Part shown: one piece after another, positions 44,276-53,809 of the stretch
Position numbering within the stretch: position 1 is the stretch's first letter
Layout of the letters: the number at the start of each line of letters is the position of its first letter
Source of the DNA: Deltaproteobacteria bacterium
Lineage (GTDB): Bacteria; Myxococcota_A; UBA9160; UBA6930
Direction: 5' to 3'
Length of the DNA: 64,000 bases
NCBI GenBank assembly: GCA_029261795.1
Contig: JAJDAP010000014.1
Span: forward strand, 40,185 to 104,184
Translations under genes and position numbers: made by a program
Notes under the pieces: generated by a model
What the model saw: only the letters and a program-made list of their open reading frames with translations
Told to the model about the DNA's origin: nothing
Database searches by the model: none

Positions 44276-45406
44276 ATGATGAGCGTCCAGGAAACGATCC
44301 CCGAGGGCCTGCGACCCGAGGTGGAGGCGACCCTGGCGTGGTTCAACGCCAGGGAAGACGTCGCGTTCGAGGTGACCGGCATCCTCGATCCGGAGGCCGC
44401 GCTCGAGGCGTCTGGTACGCGCGAGCTACGCCTGGTCCTGTGCGGCGGCGATCGCTGCGAACAGCGCTCGTTCCGTGTCAGCGCCGCCGACGAAGACTAC
44501 GAGGTGGCTCTGCTCGATGACGATCAGGCGCAAGCGGCGGACGGACAGCGGCAAGCCGAACTCGACCCGCCGCCGGGTGCCCGGCGCGGCTGGTTGGATC
44601 GCACCCTGGGCCAGCACGCTTTCGTCGTCCTCGTCTTCTACCGCGGCTTCTGGTGACCGCCTTGTCGCTCCGAGTTGCGGGGCTACGTGAACGAAGGGGT
44701 CGCCGCGAAGGTGCGCGCCGCAGGTGGTGAGATCTACGCGATCTCGAGCGAGCCGCAGGTACTTGCCGGCCGCGCATCAGCCGACTGGAAGCTCGACTTC
44801 GAGACCTTCGGCGATCCCCACCACGAGATCGTCGGCGCCTGCCGCGAGCGCGGCTGGATCGATCTCTTCGTCAACGAGCATCTCGCGTTCCTGCAAGCGA
44901 GCGCGGGCATCGAGAACGATTGGGCGCCGACCCATCCCAAGGGCTACTTCCAACCGGGTGTGCTCGCACTGAGCGCCGAAGGCCGCGTGCTCTACCGCTG
45001 GCGCGGCGTTCCGACCCACAAGAACATGGGCGGTGCGACCGAGCGGCCTACCGCCGAGCATGTCTGGACGAGGATCGCGCAAGCGCTCGAATCCGGCGCT
45101 GACGCCCCAGACGCGCCCCTCGATACCGCCCCGCCGCTCGACTCGACCGGCATCCCCTGGCCGGTCTTCGCGTCGCTGCTCATCGCGAACGGTTGGTTCA
45201 TGAACGCGCGTGGCTTCAAATCGGTGCGACACGTCGCCCTGGCCGGCGTCAGGCTCCTCGCATTCGTGGGCGCCTGGATCGCCGCCTTTACCTGGCTCCC
45301 AACGCTCCCCGTTGCAGTGGCCCTGGCGGGCTGGCTCGTCTTCATCACGCCGAAGCTGCGTTGGGTTGGCCAGGAGTTCCAGGATGCGACGGCATCCACC
45401 GGGTAA
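44276..45406 (+). CDS. selenocysteine-containing peroxiredoxin-like membrane protein (UPPC)
   Basis: 376 residues counting the in-frame UGA at 44654 as Sec127. The two halves are in one frame: FVVLVFYRGFW-U-PPCRSELRGYV is the AhpC/TSA active site with Sec in place of the first cysteine and Cys130 as the resolving residue. Then come IYAISSEPQVLAGRA, DLFVNEHL, a WAPTHPKGYFQPGVLALS segment and YRWRGVPTHKNMGGATERPT, typical of one thiol-peroxidase-like family. Two C-terminal transmembrane segments (PWPVFASLLIANGWF; LLAFVGAWIAAFTWLPTLPV) anchor it. An N-terminal 110 residues are of unknown fold. AGGAG precedes the ATG by 9 bp. Stop-codon readthrough is inferred from the motif and the SECIS hairpin. 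Confidence 0.82.
44654..44683 (+). promoter_or_regulatory. UGA codon and SECIS-like hairpin for Sec127
   Basis: UGA at 44654-44656 is followed by a 6-bp stem (GCUCCG with CGGGGC, one U-G pair) at 44667-44672 and 44678-44683. The 5-nt loop AGUUG begins exactly 16 nt after the UGA. The G in the first two loop positions and the spacing fit the bacterial SECIS rule. Further outer pairs (U-A, G-C) around 44664-44686 lengthen the stem. Recoding by SelB at this element is the inference. Confidence 0.7.
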
Positions 45407-45461
45407 CCCCGGGTTTCGAAGACCTGACGAGGGCTTCTTCAGGCCGCGCGCGAGGAAAGTC

Positions 45462-46064
45462 GTGAAGCTCACAGCCGACGAGCGCGGCGACCTTCGCTGC
45501 ACCTGGGGGACGAGCGCCGCCGACTACCTCGCCTATCACGACGACGAGTGGGGGATGCCCGTCGTCGACGACCACCGGTTGTTCGAGAAGCTCTGTCTCG
45601 AAGGCTTTCAGTCCGGGCTCTCCTGGCTCACGATCCTGCGAAAACGCGAAGCGTTCCGACGGGCATTCGCGGACTTCGACTTCGAGAAGGTGGCGCGCTT
45701 CAACAGCCGCAGCGTCAGCAGGTTGCTCGGGGACGCCTCGATCGTTCGTCATCGCGGCAAGATCGAATCGACGATCAACAACGCGCGCTGCGCCGTGAAA
45801 CTTCGCGAGGCGCACGGCTCCCTGCGCAGCTACCTCTGGTCGTTCGAACCCGAACGGCGCCCGGCCCCGGACCCGATGCCCGCGCACACCCCGGACTCCA
45901 GAGCGCTGAGCAAGGACCTGAAACGCCAGGGCTTCAGGTTCGTCGGGCCCACCACTGCCTACGCTTTCATGCAGGCCATGGGGCTGGTGAACGATCATGC
46001 GGGCGGATGCGTGGCACGCGAGCGCTGCGAGCAGGCGCGCTCGGCCCGCGGCTCACTGGTGTGA
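45462..46064 (+). CDS. tag: DNA-3-methyladenine glycosylase I
   Basis: 200 residues from the GTG at 45462 (GAGGAAAG just upstream). It matches E. coli Tag across the length: LRCTWGTSAADYLAYHDDEWGMPVVDDHRLFEKLCLEGFQSGLSWLTILRKREAFRRAF, ASIVRHRGKIESTINNARC and KRQGFRFVGPTTAYAFMQAMGLVNDH. The structural zinc ligands (first Cys in RCTWG, His in YHDDEWG, His and Cys in NDHAGGC) are conserved. It excises 3-methyladenine from DNA in base excision repair. It is 56 bp after the selenoprotein and could be co-transcribed. Confidence 0.95.
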   Translation: MKLTADERGDLRCTWGTSAADYLAYHDDEWGMPVVDDHRLFEKLCLEGFQSGLSWLTILRKREAFRRAFADFDFEKVARFNSRSVSRLLGDASIVRHRGKIESTINNARCAVKLREAHGSLRSYLWSFEPERRPAPDPMPAHTPDSRALSKDLKRQGFRFVGPTTAYAFMQAMGLVNDHAGGCVARERCEQARSARGSLV

Positions 46065-47261
46065 GCCCGGGTCCTCTCCGCTCTCGGGCAGCCAGCCCGT
46101 GCTGCGCGCTTCCCGCAGAAAGAACTCGACCTCCTCGGGGCGGCGGCGTTGGTAGGCCGCGCGCTCGCCTTCGAGGCGCTGGATCAGGGATTCGACGTTC
46201 GCCCCGCTCACGCGCTCGCCGAACCGGGCATCGAACTCCGCTGGGACGTCATCGTCGGCGCCGCGCATGCGGAGCGCCATCGCGCGTGCCACCTCCGGAC
46301 GATAGTGACTCGCTTCGAAGTACCAGCGCATGGGCGCCAGATTCCCGGCTTCGGGGATGGCCTCGGAGTTCGGTCCTTCGAAGCCGGCGAAGTTCCATAC
46401 GGTGACAGGTTCTCCGCGTGCAATGCACTCGTCCTGGAGGCGCGCGAGGCGTCGCATCATCTCGAGGTAGTCGGGCCAGCGACCGAGGAGTGCGAGTCCG
46501 TCGAGCAGCGAAGCGTGGAGTGGCGAGACGGCGATGTCGACATCCGCGCCATCTGCGACCGACGCGGCGATCAGCCGTTCGAGCGCGGCCCAGCGATCGT
46601 CGCCGAACGAGAACCGGCCACTCTGATCGGCCTTTCGCCGGAAGACCGCGGCGAATGCTCCTCTCGTGTCGAAGGCTGGGCGCGGGCGTCGCATTCCCAG
46701 TGGGGCGGTCTTGCCAGGAATGCCGGCGCTGTACCTTGCGATCGTTTCCCAGGAGTCTCGGATGCCAGGCCAACCGAGCGCGAGCTGAAGCTGCGTCTCG
46801 AGCGCCCGGGTCGGCGGGCCCGGAGCGTCGGCCCCGGGGAGGCCGGCGTCGAAGTGATCGAAGTGGTCGAGGCTCAAGATCAGGATCACGTGCTTCGGGT
46901 CCGAATGCGCCAGGGCGACCTCGACCAGTTCCCCGGTTTCGCGCGTGGTGGTCCTCGCGACGGCGGCGTTGTAGGTGGCTCCGTCGGCCCAGGCGGCATC
47001 GGTCGGGTCCACGGCGGCATGCGTCCGCGAGTCGCCGAAAATGATCGTGTCCCAGCTGCCGCGCTCGAGGTTGGCAACCTTGGCATTCCAGGTTCCATGG
47101 TGTCGTGCCTCCTCGAGCAACCCGAGCGCAGCGGCGCCGTGGCTGCTCGACGGATCCACGAAGAAGGCCAGGCTCAGCGCGATCGTGTGGAAGCCGAAGA
47201 AGACCGCGAGGAACACGGCAACGAAACGGCCGGATTCAGAACTGGTAGTAGATGAATTCAC
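46053..47261 (-). CDS. SGNH-like acetyltransferase-partner protein (AlgX/AlgJ-like)
   Basis: 402 residues from a GTG at 47261, overlapping the MBOAT gene by 26 bp. A membrane anchor (FVAVFLAVFFGFHTIALSLAFF) is followed by an SGNH-type periplasmic domain: DTIIFGDSRTHAAVD is the GDS-like block, LILSLDHFDHFD follows, and a C-terminal PMRWYFEASHYRPEVARAM gives a Ser/His arrangement. Such proteins transfer acetyl groups delivered by an MBOAT to an exopolysaccharide. The pair with the upstream MBOAT matches the alginate- or cellulose-acetylation layout. Confidence 0.8.
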   Translation of the reverse strand: MNSSTTSSESGRFVAVFLAVFFGFHTIALSLAFFVDPSSSHGAAALGLLEEARHHGTWNAKVANLERGSWDTIIFGDSRTHAAVDPTDAAWADGATYNAAVARTTTRETGELVEVALAHSDPKHVILILSLDHFDHFDAGLPGADAPGPPTRALETQLQLALGWPGIRDSWETIARYSAGIPGKTAPLGMRRPRPAFDTRGAFAAVFRRKADQSGRFSFGDDRWAALERLIAASVADGADVDIAVSPLHASLLDGLALLGRWPDYLEMMRRLARLQDECIARGEPVTVWNFAGFEGPNSEAIPEAGNLAPMRWYFEASHYRPEVARAMALRMRGADDDVPAEFDARFGERVSGANVESLIQRLEGERAAYQRRRPEEVEFFLREARSTGWLPESGEDPGSHQ

Positions 47262-48720
47262 TGGGTTGACCCGTAGAGATGGCGATGAGGGCTGCAATGG
47301 CGACGACCGCGAGCGCGACGGCCCAACCGGGGCTCGCGCGCCAGCGGATGGGAACCGTGGGCAATCGATCCTCGTTGAACGCGGGTGCGTCGGGAAGGGC
47401 GGGCGGGCCAGTGCCGCGCAGGATCCATTGGCTGTTCGGAAGGAAGAAGACCCAACAGAGGAGCGGCAGGATCCAGAGCGCGGCCTCGCCGCGCCGGGCC
47501 ATCGAGGCGAATGCCGCATCCGGAAGCTGGATCATCGCGGATACCAGGGTGGTCGCGCCTTCGAAGCTCTCGGCGCGGAAGAAGACCCAGCCGAATGCAA
47601 CCGCAACGAAGGTGAGAGCAGTGGTCGCGGGGGCCACGAACCTGCTCGGGAGTTCAGGAATCGGCAGGCTCGGGCGGAGCGCTCGCCAGCCATGATTCAA
47701 GCAGAGATAAAGACCGTGCAGCCCGCCCCAGAAGACGAAGTTCCAGCCCGCGCCATGCCACAGACCGCCCAGCAGCATCGTGACGAACAGGTGGAGGTAG
47801 CGCCGCAAGACCCCCTTCCGGTTGCCGCCCAGCGCGATGTAGAGGTAATCGCGCAGGAACCGGCTGAGGGTCATGTGCCAGCGTCGCCAGAATTCGATGA
47901 TGTTAGGCGACCGATAGGGGGAGTCGAAGTTGAGCGGGAGACGGATACCGAACAGGAAGCCAAGGCCGATCGCCATGTCCGAATAGGCGGAGAAATCGAA
48001 GTAGATCTGGAGCGTGTAGCCGAGGCAGGCGACCCAGGCGTCGACGAACGTCGGGTCGTAGCCGGCTTCGACGGCGACGAAGATCGGCGTCGAGATCGCG
48101 GCAACGTTGTCGGCGAGCAGGACCTTCTTGGCCAATCCCATAGCGAAGAGTGCGAGTCCGGCGGCGACGTTCTCCGGCTCGAAGGCCCGGCTTCTGGGAC
48201 GGCCGAATTGTTGGAGCATTTCCCGTTGATGGACGATCGGTCCAGCGATCAGTTGCGGGAAGAAGCTCACGAACAGCACGTACTCGCGGAAGCCGTGGTT
48301 TTCGAGGCGGCCCCGGTGTGCGTCCACGAGATAGGCAATCTGCTGGAACGTGAAGAAGGAGATGCCAATCGGGAGCACGATCTGATCGAGGTCCCACGCT
48401 CGGCTGGCCTCTTCGGCGAACTGTGCAACGAGGAACCCCGCATACTTGAAGTATCCGAGCAGGGCGAGGTTGCTCGCGATCCCGACCGCGAGCAGCCGAG
48501 GACGGTGGCCCTGCGCGATCTGGCGCCCGAACGACCAGTTGCTCGCGATCGAAGCCGAGAGCAGGAGGAGGTATCTCGGATCCCACCACCCGTAGTAGAC
48601 GAAGGAGGCGATTGCGAGGAATCCGATCGCGGCCCCCATGCGGCGCCGCGCGAACAGCCCGAATCCGAGCAATACCATTGGCGCAAAAGCGAAGATGAAG
48701 GCGTAGGAATCGAAGAGCAT
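47236..48720 (-). CDS. MBOAT family O-acyltransferase
   Basis: 494 residues from the ATG at 48720, with about a dozen membrane segments. Signature blocks: ASFVYYGWWDPRYLLLLSASI, VLPIGISFFTFQQIAYLVDAHRG, ENVAAGLALFAMGLAKKVLLADNVA, the FWRRWHMTLSRFLRDYLYIALGGNRKG block, and the conserved histidine in LLGGLWHGAGWNFVFWGGLHG. It passes acyl groups from the cytoplasm to a periplasmic acceptor, usually a surface polysaccharide. The SGNH partner begins inside its 3' end. It is divergent from the GH29 gene. Confidence 0.93.
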   Translation of the reverse strand: MLFDSYAFIFAFAPMVLLGFGLFARRRMGAAIGFLAIASFVYYGWWDPRYLLLLSASIASNWSFGRQIAQGHRPRLLAVGIASNLALLGYFKYAGFLVAQFAEEASRAWDLDQIVLPIGISFFTFQQIAYLVDAHRGRLENHGFREYVLFVSFFPQLIAGPIVHQREMLQQFGRPRSRAFEPENVAAGLALFAMGLAKKVLLADNVAAISTPIFVAVEAGYDPTFVDAWVACLGYTLQIYFDFSAYSDMAIGLGFLFGIRLPLNFDSPYRSPNIIEFWRRWHMTLSRFLRDYLYIALGGNRKGVLRRYLHLFVTMLLGGLWHGAGWNFVFWGGLHGLYLCLNHGWRALRPSLPIPELPSRFVAPATTALTFVAVAFGWVFFRAESFEGATTLVSAMIQLPDAAFASMARRGEAALWILPLLCWVFFLPNSQWILRGTGPPALPDAPAFNEDRLPTVPIRWRASPGWAVALAVVAIAALIAISTGQPSEFIYYQF

Positions 48721-48862
48721 CGTTGGTTGGTGCGAGGCGCAGCAGCGTCGCGGAGGGTATCGGCACATCGGGTCGCCCGCAGGAGGGGCCGACCAAGAAA
48801 CGACGGGCGGCTGCGAACCCGCGCCGAGTCTGTGACCATGCGAGAAGCCCGAGTTCCGCCAT

Positions 48863-50182
48863 ATGCCCTACGCCGCCACGCTCGACAGTCTTCGCACGCA
48901 CGAGGTTCCCGCCTGGTTCCACGATGCGAAGCTCGGGATCTTCATCCACTGGAGCGTCTCGTCCGTTCCCGGCTTCGCGCCCCGCGAGGCGGGCATCGAC
49001 GCGATCTTTTCCGGTGAGAGTGAGCAGACCGATTCTCCCTACACCGAGTGGTACTGGAACTCCCTCAAGCTCGAGGGCAGCGCGGTCGGGCGGTATCACC
49101 GCGAGCACTACGGCGATCAGCCCTATGAGGCGTTCGCCGACGATTTCCGTCGTGGGCTCGAACAATGGCGGCCCGACCAGTGGGCGCGCGCGTTCGAGGA
49201 GGCCGGTGCACGTTATGTCGTGCTCGTCACCAAGCACCACGATGGCTTTTGTCTGTGGCCTAGCGAAGTGCCCCACCCGAAGCCCGAGTACAGGGGATGG
49301 AACACCGGCCGCGACGTCGTTGGCGAACTCGCCGCCGCGGTCCGGGCACGCGGCATGCGCTTCGGCGTCTACTATTCCGGCGGCCTCGATTGGACCTTCG
49401 ACGATCGACCGGTGCGAGGGCTGGTCGACGTCCTCGCCGGCATGCCCGGGGGCGCGTACCCCGCCTACGCAGCGGCCCAGGTTCGCGAGCTGATCGATCG
49501 CTACCGACCCGACGTCCTCTGGAACGACATCAGCTGGCCGCAACCCAATGCCGAACTCTACGAGCTCCTCGCCGACTACTACGCCGCAGTTCCCGAAGGC
49601 GTGATCAACGACCGCTGGCTTGCGCGCAGCTGGTTGATTCCATGGCTTCGCCTCGGCCCGATCAACCGGCTCGGCGAGTACCTGGTGAAGCGCCAACTCG
49701 CGAAGACGGGCGGAATGATCGCGCCGCCCGCACCGCCGATGTACGACTACCGCACGCCCGAGTACGCGAGCTTCGACGATATCCAGCAGGGCAAGTGGGA
49801 GTGCGTGCGCGGAATGGACAAGAGCTTCGGCTACAACCACACCTCGACGCCGGAGGATTTCCTGACGAAGCGGGAACTCCTCCACTCCTTCGTCGACATC
49901 GTCAGCAAGAACGGAAACCTGCTGCTGAACGTCGGACCTCGCGGAGTGGACGCGCAGATCCCCGACGAGCAACGGGAACGGCTCCGATGGTTGGGCGAGT
50001 TCCTGGGAGCGAACCGGGAAGCCGTGTACGGAAGCCGGCCCTGGACGCACGCCGAGGGGGTCGACGACGCGGGCGTCAGCGCACGGTTCACGCTGAACGA
50101 CGGCCGTGTGTATCGCATCGTCCTCGACGATCCGCCCCGGGCCGAGATCCATGCTGATGAGCCTGCTCCGGAGTCCGGCTGA
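48863..50182 (+). CDS. GH29 alpha-L-fucosidase-like glycoside hydrolase
   Basis: 439 residues. GH29 signature blocks: HDAKLGIFIHWSVSSVPGF, then EWYWNSLK, FEEAGARYVVLVTKHHDGFCLWPSEV, then RYRPDVLWNDISWP with the catalytic aspartate nucleophile in WND, and FVDIVSKNGNLLLNVGPRGVDAQIP. There is no signal peptide, so it probably acts in the cytoplasm. It is alone and divergent from the O-acetylation pair, which suggests use of, or turnover of, an imported or surface fucosylated glycan. Substrate specificity is assumed from the family. Confidence 0.9.
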   Translation: MPYAATLDSLRTHEVPAWFHDAKLGIFIHWSVSSVPGFAPREAGIDAIFSGESEQTDSPYTEWYWNSLKLEGSAVGRYHREHYGDQPYEAFADDFRRGLEQWRPDQWARAFEEAGARYVVLVTKHHDGFCLWPSEVPHPKPEYRGWNTGRDVVGELAAAVRARGMRFGVYYSGGLDWTFDDRPVRGLVDVLAGMPGGAYPAYAAAQVRELIDRYRPDVLWNDISWPQPNAELYELLADYYAAVPEGVINDRWLARSWLIPWLRLGPINRLGEYLVKRQLAKTGGMIAPPAPPMYDYRTPEYASFDDIQQGKWECVRGMDKSFGYNHTSTPEDFLTKRELLHSFVDIVSKNGNLLLNVGPRGVDAQIPDEQRERLRWLGEFLGANREAVYGSRPWTHAEGVDDAGVSARFTLNDGRVYRIVLDDPPRAEIHADEPAPESG

Positions 50183-50430
50183 CCCGACGATCAGACAGCA
50201 TCAACGTGCGGGCAGCCTACGCTAGGCGCTGACGACGAGACCCGTTGGGGGTTGTTGCGCCCTCAGAGGCAGATAGTCACTTGATCCGCGGGTCCCGGGG
50301 GCGATGCGCCTCAAGTAGTTACAAGCATCTCTGGCCGCACCGACGACAGGGCGAGCCGAGATGCCTCAGCTGCGGACCTGTGCATGCGCGAAGCGGCGCC
50401 TCAAAGTGTTAGGCGGTCTCTCAGGCTCAT
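50183..50430. other. intergenic region before the autotransporter remnant
   Basis: This stretch contains no convincing gene. I see a short inverted pattern around 50222 (GCTAGGC near the stop of the fucosidase gene) but no recognisable promoter, RNA or repeat. The autotransporter passenger fragments begin shortly downstream. Confidence 0.4.
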
Positions 50431-52656
50431 TGGCGGAATCTTGGCCTCGAACTTGCAAAAAAGGCAGTGGGGGAAGTGCGGGCAATGGCGGGGTCGTGTC
50501 GGTCCAGAGCGCGGGGAATGTGACGACGGCCGGGAGCCGCTCCCACGCGGTCTTTGGCGAGAGCATCGGCGGCGGCGGCGGCAGCGGCGGAGTCGGCTTC
50601 GGCCTGTTCTACTCGAGCACCGGCGGAGGCGGTCTCGGCGGCGACGGCGGCAAGGTGACCACGAGCAACGACCCTCTCGACGAGCGGCACCGATGCGCAT
50701 GGAATGTTTGCGCAGAGTGTCGGAGGTGGTGGTGGCAGCGGTGGAACGAGCATTTGGCGGCAATGGCCAGGCGTCCAACGCTGCAATCGTTGCGCTGGGT
50801 GGCAGCGGCGGGGGCTCGGGAAACGGGGGCGCGCTCGTCATCGACAACACGGGTTCGATCGCGACGGGTGGCGGGAGTGCCGAGGGCATCCTCGCCCAGA
50901 AGCATCGGCGGTGGCGGCGGCAACGCCGACGACGCCAACGCGGTCAAGTTCGACCTCATCATCTTCGACATCGGCTCCTCGGTCGGGTGACAGCGACATT
51001 ACGACCGTTGGCCCGCTGAGTCATGCCATCTTCGGTCAGAGCATTGGGGGTGCAGGTGGCAACGCCGGAGCGGCGGTGACGGCGGCAGCGGTGGCGCCGT
51101 CACGATTCAGATGCGCCACCGAAACCCGACAGGGTCATCGAGCTGCCGCCGAAGTCGAAGATCTGATCGACGATCTGGTCGATCGCCTCGACGCCGTTGA
51201 ACTTGAACGTCAGGACGTTCCCGCCCGCACCGCCTCCACCACCAACCATCTGAGCAAGCAGGGCAACCATGACGAGCTGACCATCACGGGAAGTGCGCGG
51301 CTGGGCGGCACGCTCTCGGTCTCGCGCGAACAGGGCTACTACGAAGCCGGCCAGAGTGCGGTCGTCCTCCGTGCGGGCCAGGTGATCGGAACCTTCGATC
51401 AGCTCGACGTGCCCCAGGGTAGGCCGCTGCTTCGCTTCGTCGTGCGCACATCCGGAACCCAGGTGCGGGTGACCCCGGAGGTGAAGTCGTTCGCGAGTGT
51501 CGGGACGAACCGCGTCGAGCGGAGCGTCGGGAGCTACATGGACACGATCGTGCCTGGCCGCGGACCCGATCTCGACATCGTGCTCGGCGAGTTCCAGCAG
51601 CTCTCTGCCAGCGAGTTCGACGAGAGCTTCGCCTCCCTCAGCCCGCACCAGATCGACGACAACACGACGGCCACGATCGCGGCCGCCCGGGAGAGCACGC
51701 GCGTGGTTCATCAGCGCATGCTCGCTCTGCGTACGCCTTCGGCACCGCTCCCGGACATCGCAAGCACAGAACCGTCGGATCTGCCGCCGGTGAGTGGGCC
51801 TCCGCCCGGCGCGGAAATCGCGGTCGACTACTGGGTGAGCGGGCTCGGCCAGTGGGGTGAAGCAGCGGAGCGTGATGGCTACGGTGCATTCGACTTCCGG
51901 ACCGGGGGCTGGATGCTCGGTGCCGACGCCGTGTTGACCGAGGAATTCTTCGTCGGCGCGAGTTTCGGCCAGGCCGAAAGCGACGTGGACGCCGACCACG
52001 GTTTCGGCTCCAGCGACATCGACCACGACGAGCTGTTCAACGTCTACGGCGGCTACGTCGGAGAGCGCTACTACATCGAGCAGGCCTTCGGTTTCGCATC
52101 GAACACGACCGACACCGTGCGCAACATCCAGGTCGGGCCGCTCATCTCGCGCCGCGCCATCTCCAGCTACGACTCGGATTCGTGGTCGTCCTACACCGAG
52201 GTGGGATGGCGCACGACGTTCCTTCGCTGGGGTGCCGAGCCCTATTTCGGGATGAATTACGTGCGCGTGCTCGAGGACGGCTTCAGCGAGACCGGCGCAG
52301 GCAGCCTGAACCAGACCATCCGTGACCGGAATACGGACTCGCTCCAGTCTGAACTCGGGGTGCGCCTCCACACGGCGTACGGCACAAGGTTCGGCAGCGT
52401 GGTGCCGCGGCTGACGCTCGGATGGAACTATGACTGGGCCATCGACGATCGGGACATCCCGACGGTCTGGGCGGGTGGGCGCGGCACGCGTTTCTCGCTG
52501 CCCGGGCGCGAGATCGAGCGTTCGGGTCTGCGAGTGGGTGGCGATCTGCGGTTCCACTCGGACGTCGGCTACGCGCTCTCGTTGAGCGTCAACTCGGAGT
52601 TCCGCTCGGGCTATCGCAACACGACCGCCCAACTCCAGCTCGACTGGCGGTTTTGA
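50431..52656 (+). pseudogene. frameshifted autotransporter with intact C-terminal barrel
   Basis: The region encodes a glycine-rich passenger (FGESIGGGGGSGG, FAQSVGGGGGSGG, FGQSIGGAGGNAG), repeated about every 60 residues, but spread over all three plus frames: frame of 50361, then 50704, then 50384, then back. A block at 51100-51255 reads sensibly only on the minus strand, where it gives AQMVGGGGGAGGNVLTF, NGVEAIDQIVDQIFDF and GSSMTLSGFGG, implying a local inversion. From about 51270 to 52656 a long frame gives a normal autotransporter barrel ending in an aromatic LDWRF. As it stands it cannot make the full protein; assembly error is possible. Confidence 0.6.
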
Positions 52657-52768
52657 GGGCCACGAAGTCTCCTCGACCGGGTTGATCGCCTAGCAAGTCG
52701 CCCGTCGGCGCTACTCTGCTACCCGGGGCGACGTCGCGCGGCACCGCGCGCCCGCCCATGTGGCAGCT

Positions 52769-53398
52769 CTAGCTCCGGGAGCGCGCTCGCAATCGGCGGA
52801 CGAGCCCCAGAGAAGTCAGGCCGAGCAAGGCGACTCTGGCGGGCTCCGGCACGACCACGCCTTCGAAGGCGATCTCGCGGAATTCGATCTCCCCGGAATG
52901 GACCGAGGCCACCGTCAGCTCGACCGTCTTCGCGCCGGCATAGGTCGTCCCGAGTGCGAAGGACGTTGCCGTCGGCGCCGTATTCGGAGCGTTGCCGACG
53001 AAGGATGTTCCGATCTGCAGATGCGCTGCGTCGAAGAACGTCAGCGAGAACTGGTCGATCCCCTGGTTCTGGATGTCCCAGCCGTTGTGGAGGGTGAAGT
53101 CGCCCGAAATGTCGACGGCCTGCGTGAAGGTGTACGTGAACGTGATCGGCAGCGTCGAGGGAGGGAACCGGTACTGAACGCCGATGGTCTGGTCGCTGAA
53201 TCCGCCGTTCGCAAATTGACCGTCCGCCGTGTTCGCCGGATCCCCCGATGTCTCGTTCCCGTCGCCGCCGCTCGTGAATACGAAGTGGGTGCCGCCCAAG
53301 ATCGGAATCGCCTGGCTCCCGCTTGCGAAGACCAGGACGCTTGCGAACGCGAGAGCCGGCAGGATCCCGTGGGAGCTGATCGTTGCGAGGTGCCGCAT
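52769..53398 (-). CDS. PEP-CTERM sorted exported protein
   Basis: 209 residues from the ATG at 53398 with GGAGA 6 bp upstream; the in-frame extension from 54244 is shadow. A signal peptide (ILPALAFASVLVFASGSQA) and a C-terminal sorting tail (VVPEPARVALLGLTSLGLVRRLR) mark an exosortase substrate. The body has a choice-of-anchor-like beta fold: FVFTSGGDGNETSG, ITFTYTFTQAVDISGDFTLHNGW and VASVHSGEIEFREIAFEG. A surface role is likely. Confidence 0.82.
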   Translation of the reverse strand: MRHLATISSHGILPALAFASVLVFASGSQAIPILGGTHFVFTSGGDGNETSGDPANTADGQFANGGFSDQTIGVQYRFPPSTLPITFTYTFTQAVDISGDFTLHNGWDIQNQGIDQFSLTFFDAAHLQIGTSFVGNAPNTAPTATSFALGTTYAGAKTVELTVASVHSGEIEFREIAFEGVVVPEPARVALLGLTSLGLVRRLRARSRS

Positions 53399-53605
53399 GT
53401 CGAATCTCCGCGGAGTTGGCTGTACCCAGGGAGTATGTGGCGCCCCAGGCCCACAAGTGTCACCTGCAGCGCGCAATGCCGGGTGGACGTGGACAGATCG
53501 GCTCCGGGCGAACTCCGGCCATCCCAGAGCAGACCCGCGTGGAGAGCGTTCGGGTCGGACCGCCGCTCTCCGTGGCCCATCACCCAGGTGTAGAATCGCC
53601 CGAGC

Positions 53606-53754
53606 ATGCCCAAGCCCCTCACCGACAGCTCCTTTGGCGACGAGATCGCCAGCTTCTACGATTCCAACCTGGTGCCGCTCATCTTCGAGCCCTACGCGCA
53701 GGACCTCGCTAGGCGGATCCAGGCGCTTCGGCCCTACGCCGCCCCGCCGACTGC
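53606..53754 (+). pseudogene. methyltransferase N-terminal fragment fused ahead of merR
   Basis: From the ATG at 53606, about 45 codons (SSFGDEIASFYDSNLVPLIFEPYAQDLARRI) match the start of a class I methyltransferase of the type that begins with a Y-D-x-x-L-x-P-L-x-F-E-P-Y motif. The SAM-binding region is absent. The frame then runs directly into the MerR gene. It appears to be the remains of a gene cut off when the mercury-type operon arrived or by a later deletion. Confidence 0.55.
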
Positions 53755-53758
53755 AACC

Positions 53759-53790
53759 TTGAACTACGCTCCAACGTTTCGTAGACCTAT
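53759..53790 (+). promoter_or_regulatory. candidate MerR-type promoter/operator
   Basis: TTGAAC (53759-53764) and a weak -10-like ACCTAT (53785-53790) are 20 bp apart, the long spacer typical of MerR-activated promoters. Between them lies a dyad CTACG/CGTAG (53764-53768 and 53780-53784) with 11 bp separation. The site is directly before the merR start, so self-regulation of the whole operon is plausible. The -10 fit is imperfect and the TAGACC at 53782 (17-bp spacer) is an alternative. Confidence 0.4.
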
Positions 53791-53809
53791 GGCGATGAAG
53801 CCCAAGGCG

